Positions 63,550 to 64,000 of a stretch of 64,000 bases of DNA are shown here, one piece after another. Location: NCBI RefSeq assembly GCF_946887195.1, contig NZ_CAMPKE010000001.1, positions 372,001 through 436,000 of the forward strand, written 5' to 3'. Position 1 is the stretch's first letter; every line of letters starts with the position of its first letter. A program made the translations under genes and the position numbers. Origin of the DNA: an uncultured Halomonas sp. Lineage in GTDB: Bacteria > Pseudomonadota > Gammaproteobacteria > Pseudomonadales > Halomonadaceae. The notes under the pieces were generated by a model that had not been told where the DNA came from, ran no database searches, and saw only the letters and a program-made list of their open reading frames with translations.

Positions 63550-64000
63550 ATGAGCCTGGCTCAGCATCTCGATCGTCAACGTAGCCACCTCGAGGCGTTC
63601 ATCGCACTGCTCGAGGCCGAGCGCGATACGCTTTCCGAAGGCCAGATCGATGGGCCACGATTGGCCGAGCAAGCCAAGGAGAAACAGGCGCACATCGTTC
63701 GCCTGGAAGCGCTGGAGACGCAGCGCCTGTCGGCACAGCGCAAGCTCGGCTATGGCGAAGGCGCGCGCGGGGCGGAAACGGCTGCCAGCGACGCCGACTG
63801 CCTCGAGAACTGGCTCGAATTTCGTGAACGGGCGCTACATGCCAAGCAACTCAATCAGCTCAATGGCGTACTGGTCGGCTCCCGGTTGGCACAGAATCAA
63901 CGCATTCTCGACTTTCTCAATAGTGTCGCCGGAAAAGCGCTATATGGCCCGGATGGTCAATCCCGCCGACAAGGCTTCGGTGGTGTTGCATCCCAAGCCT
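63550..64000 (+). CDS. flgN: Flagellar export chaperone FlgN, 5' part
   Basis: The frame starts at the ATG at 63550 and is open to the end of the window, giving 150 residues without a stop. FlgN chaperones FlgK and FlgL. The protein is helical: LAQHLDRQRSHLEAFIALLEAERDTL near the start, then KQAHIVRLEALETQRLSAQRKLG, and a C-terminal segment RALHAKQLNQLNGVLVGSRLAQNQRILDFLNSV with the NGxL(V) pattern of FlgN (landmarks). It follows flgM by 17 bases. Confidence 0.9.
   Translation, partial: MSLAQHLDRQRSHLEAFIALLEAERDTLSEGQIDGPRLAEQAKEKQAHIVRLEALETQRLSAQRKLGYGEGARGAETAASDADCLENWLEFRERALHAKQLNQLNGVLVGSRLAQNQRILDFLNSVAGKALYGPDGQSRRQGFGGVASQA

Noticed and set aside
1..64000. CRISPR arrays, insertion sequences, prophage, tRNA or rRNA genes
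   Set aside because: I found no regularly spaced repeats, transposase or integrase frames, or tRNA-like cloverleaf sequence in the gaps.

Overview
The window is one long flagellar and chemotaxis island from a GC-rich (roughly 60%) gammaproteobacterium. Gene order and protein character (FlhDC master regulator, E. coli-like flh-mot-che synteny, halophile-like acidic proteins, pqiBC and rhlE as flanking genes) fit Halomonadaceae (Halomonas or a relative). That placement is an inference from gene content, not from a database search. Genes are tightly packed, with many ATGA/GTGA stop-start overlaps. I see no tRNA, rRNA, CRISPR array, insertion sequence or prophage.

Layout. 1-2900: end of a PqiB-type MCE protein, its lipoprotein partner PqiC, and a RhlE-type DEAD-box helicase ending in a strong terminator. 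2986-25139 (minus strand; read right to left): flhD-flhC, motA-motB-cheA-cheW, two chemoreceptors, cheR-cheB, a third chemoreceptor, cheY-cheZ, flhB-flhA-flhF, a short P-loop-less flhG-like gene, flhE, fliA. This is the E. coli order flhDC-motABcheAW-tar-tap-cheRBYZ-flhBAE, with flhF and the flhG-like gene inserted between flhA and flhE. 25140-25487: AT-rich flhDC regulatory region. 25488-29244 (minus): fliD-fliS-fliT, a second FliK-like gene and a free-standing FlhB C-terminal-domain gene. 29453-36345 (plus): an accessory stretch with three poorly characterised genes (one a CBS-domain protein), an MFS transporter, type I asparaginase, a solitary HigA-type regulator, DUF2835 (minus), an SprA-like putative metalloprotease, a nuclease-fold-like protein and flaG. 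36402-39188: GAF-GAF-PAS-GGDEF-EAL protein. 39429-51442: fliE (minus), then fliFGHIJK and fliLMNOPQR. 51496-62220 (minus): flgL, flgK, then flgJIHGFEDCB. 62384-64000 (plus): flgA, flgM and the start of flgN.

Regulation. FlhDC (class 1) should switch on basal-body genes and fliA, and FlgM should hold FliA until the hook is finished. Sites matching TAAA-N15-GCCGATAA can be read by eye upstream of flgM, a nuclease-like gene preceding flaG, fliD, flgK and motA, with weaker versions before a chemoreceptor gene and fliL. The motA promoter lies inside a terminator-like hairpin that closes the flhDC unit.

Almost every structural, export, motor and chemotaxis gene is present. The clear absences are flagellin (fliC) and fliZ, which must lie elsewhere if present. 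The least ordinary parts are the FlhF with a 340-residue extension beside a truncated FlhG, the FliK-like/FlhB-like pair joined to fliDST, and the nuclease-like gene behind a perfect FliA promoter where flagellin might be expected.
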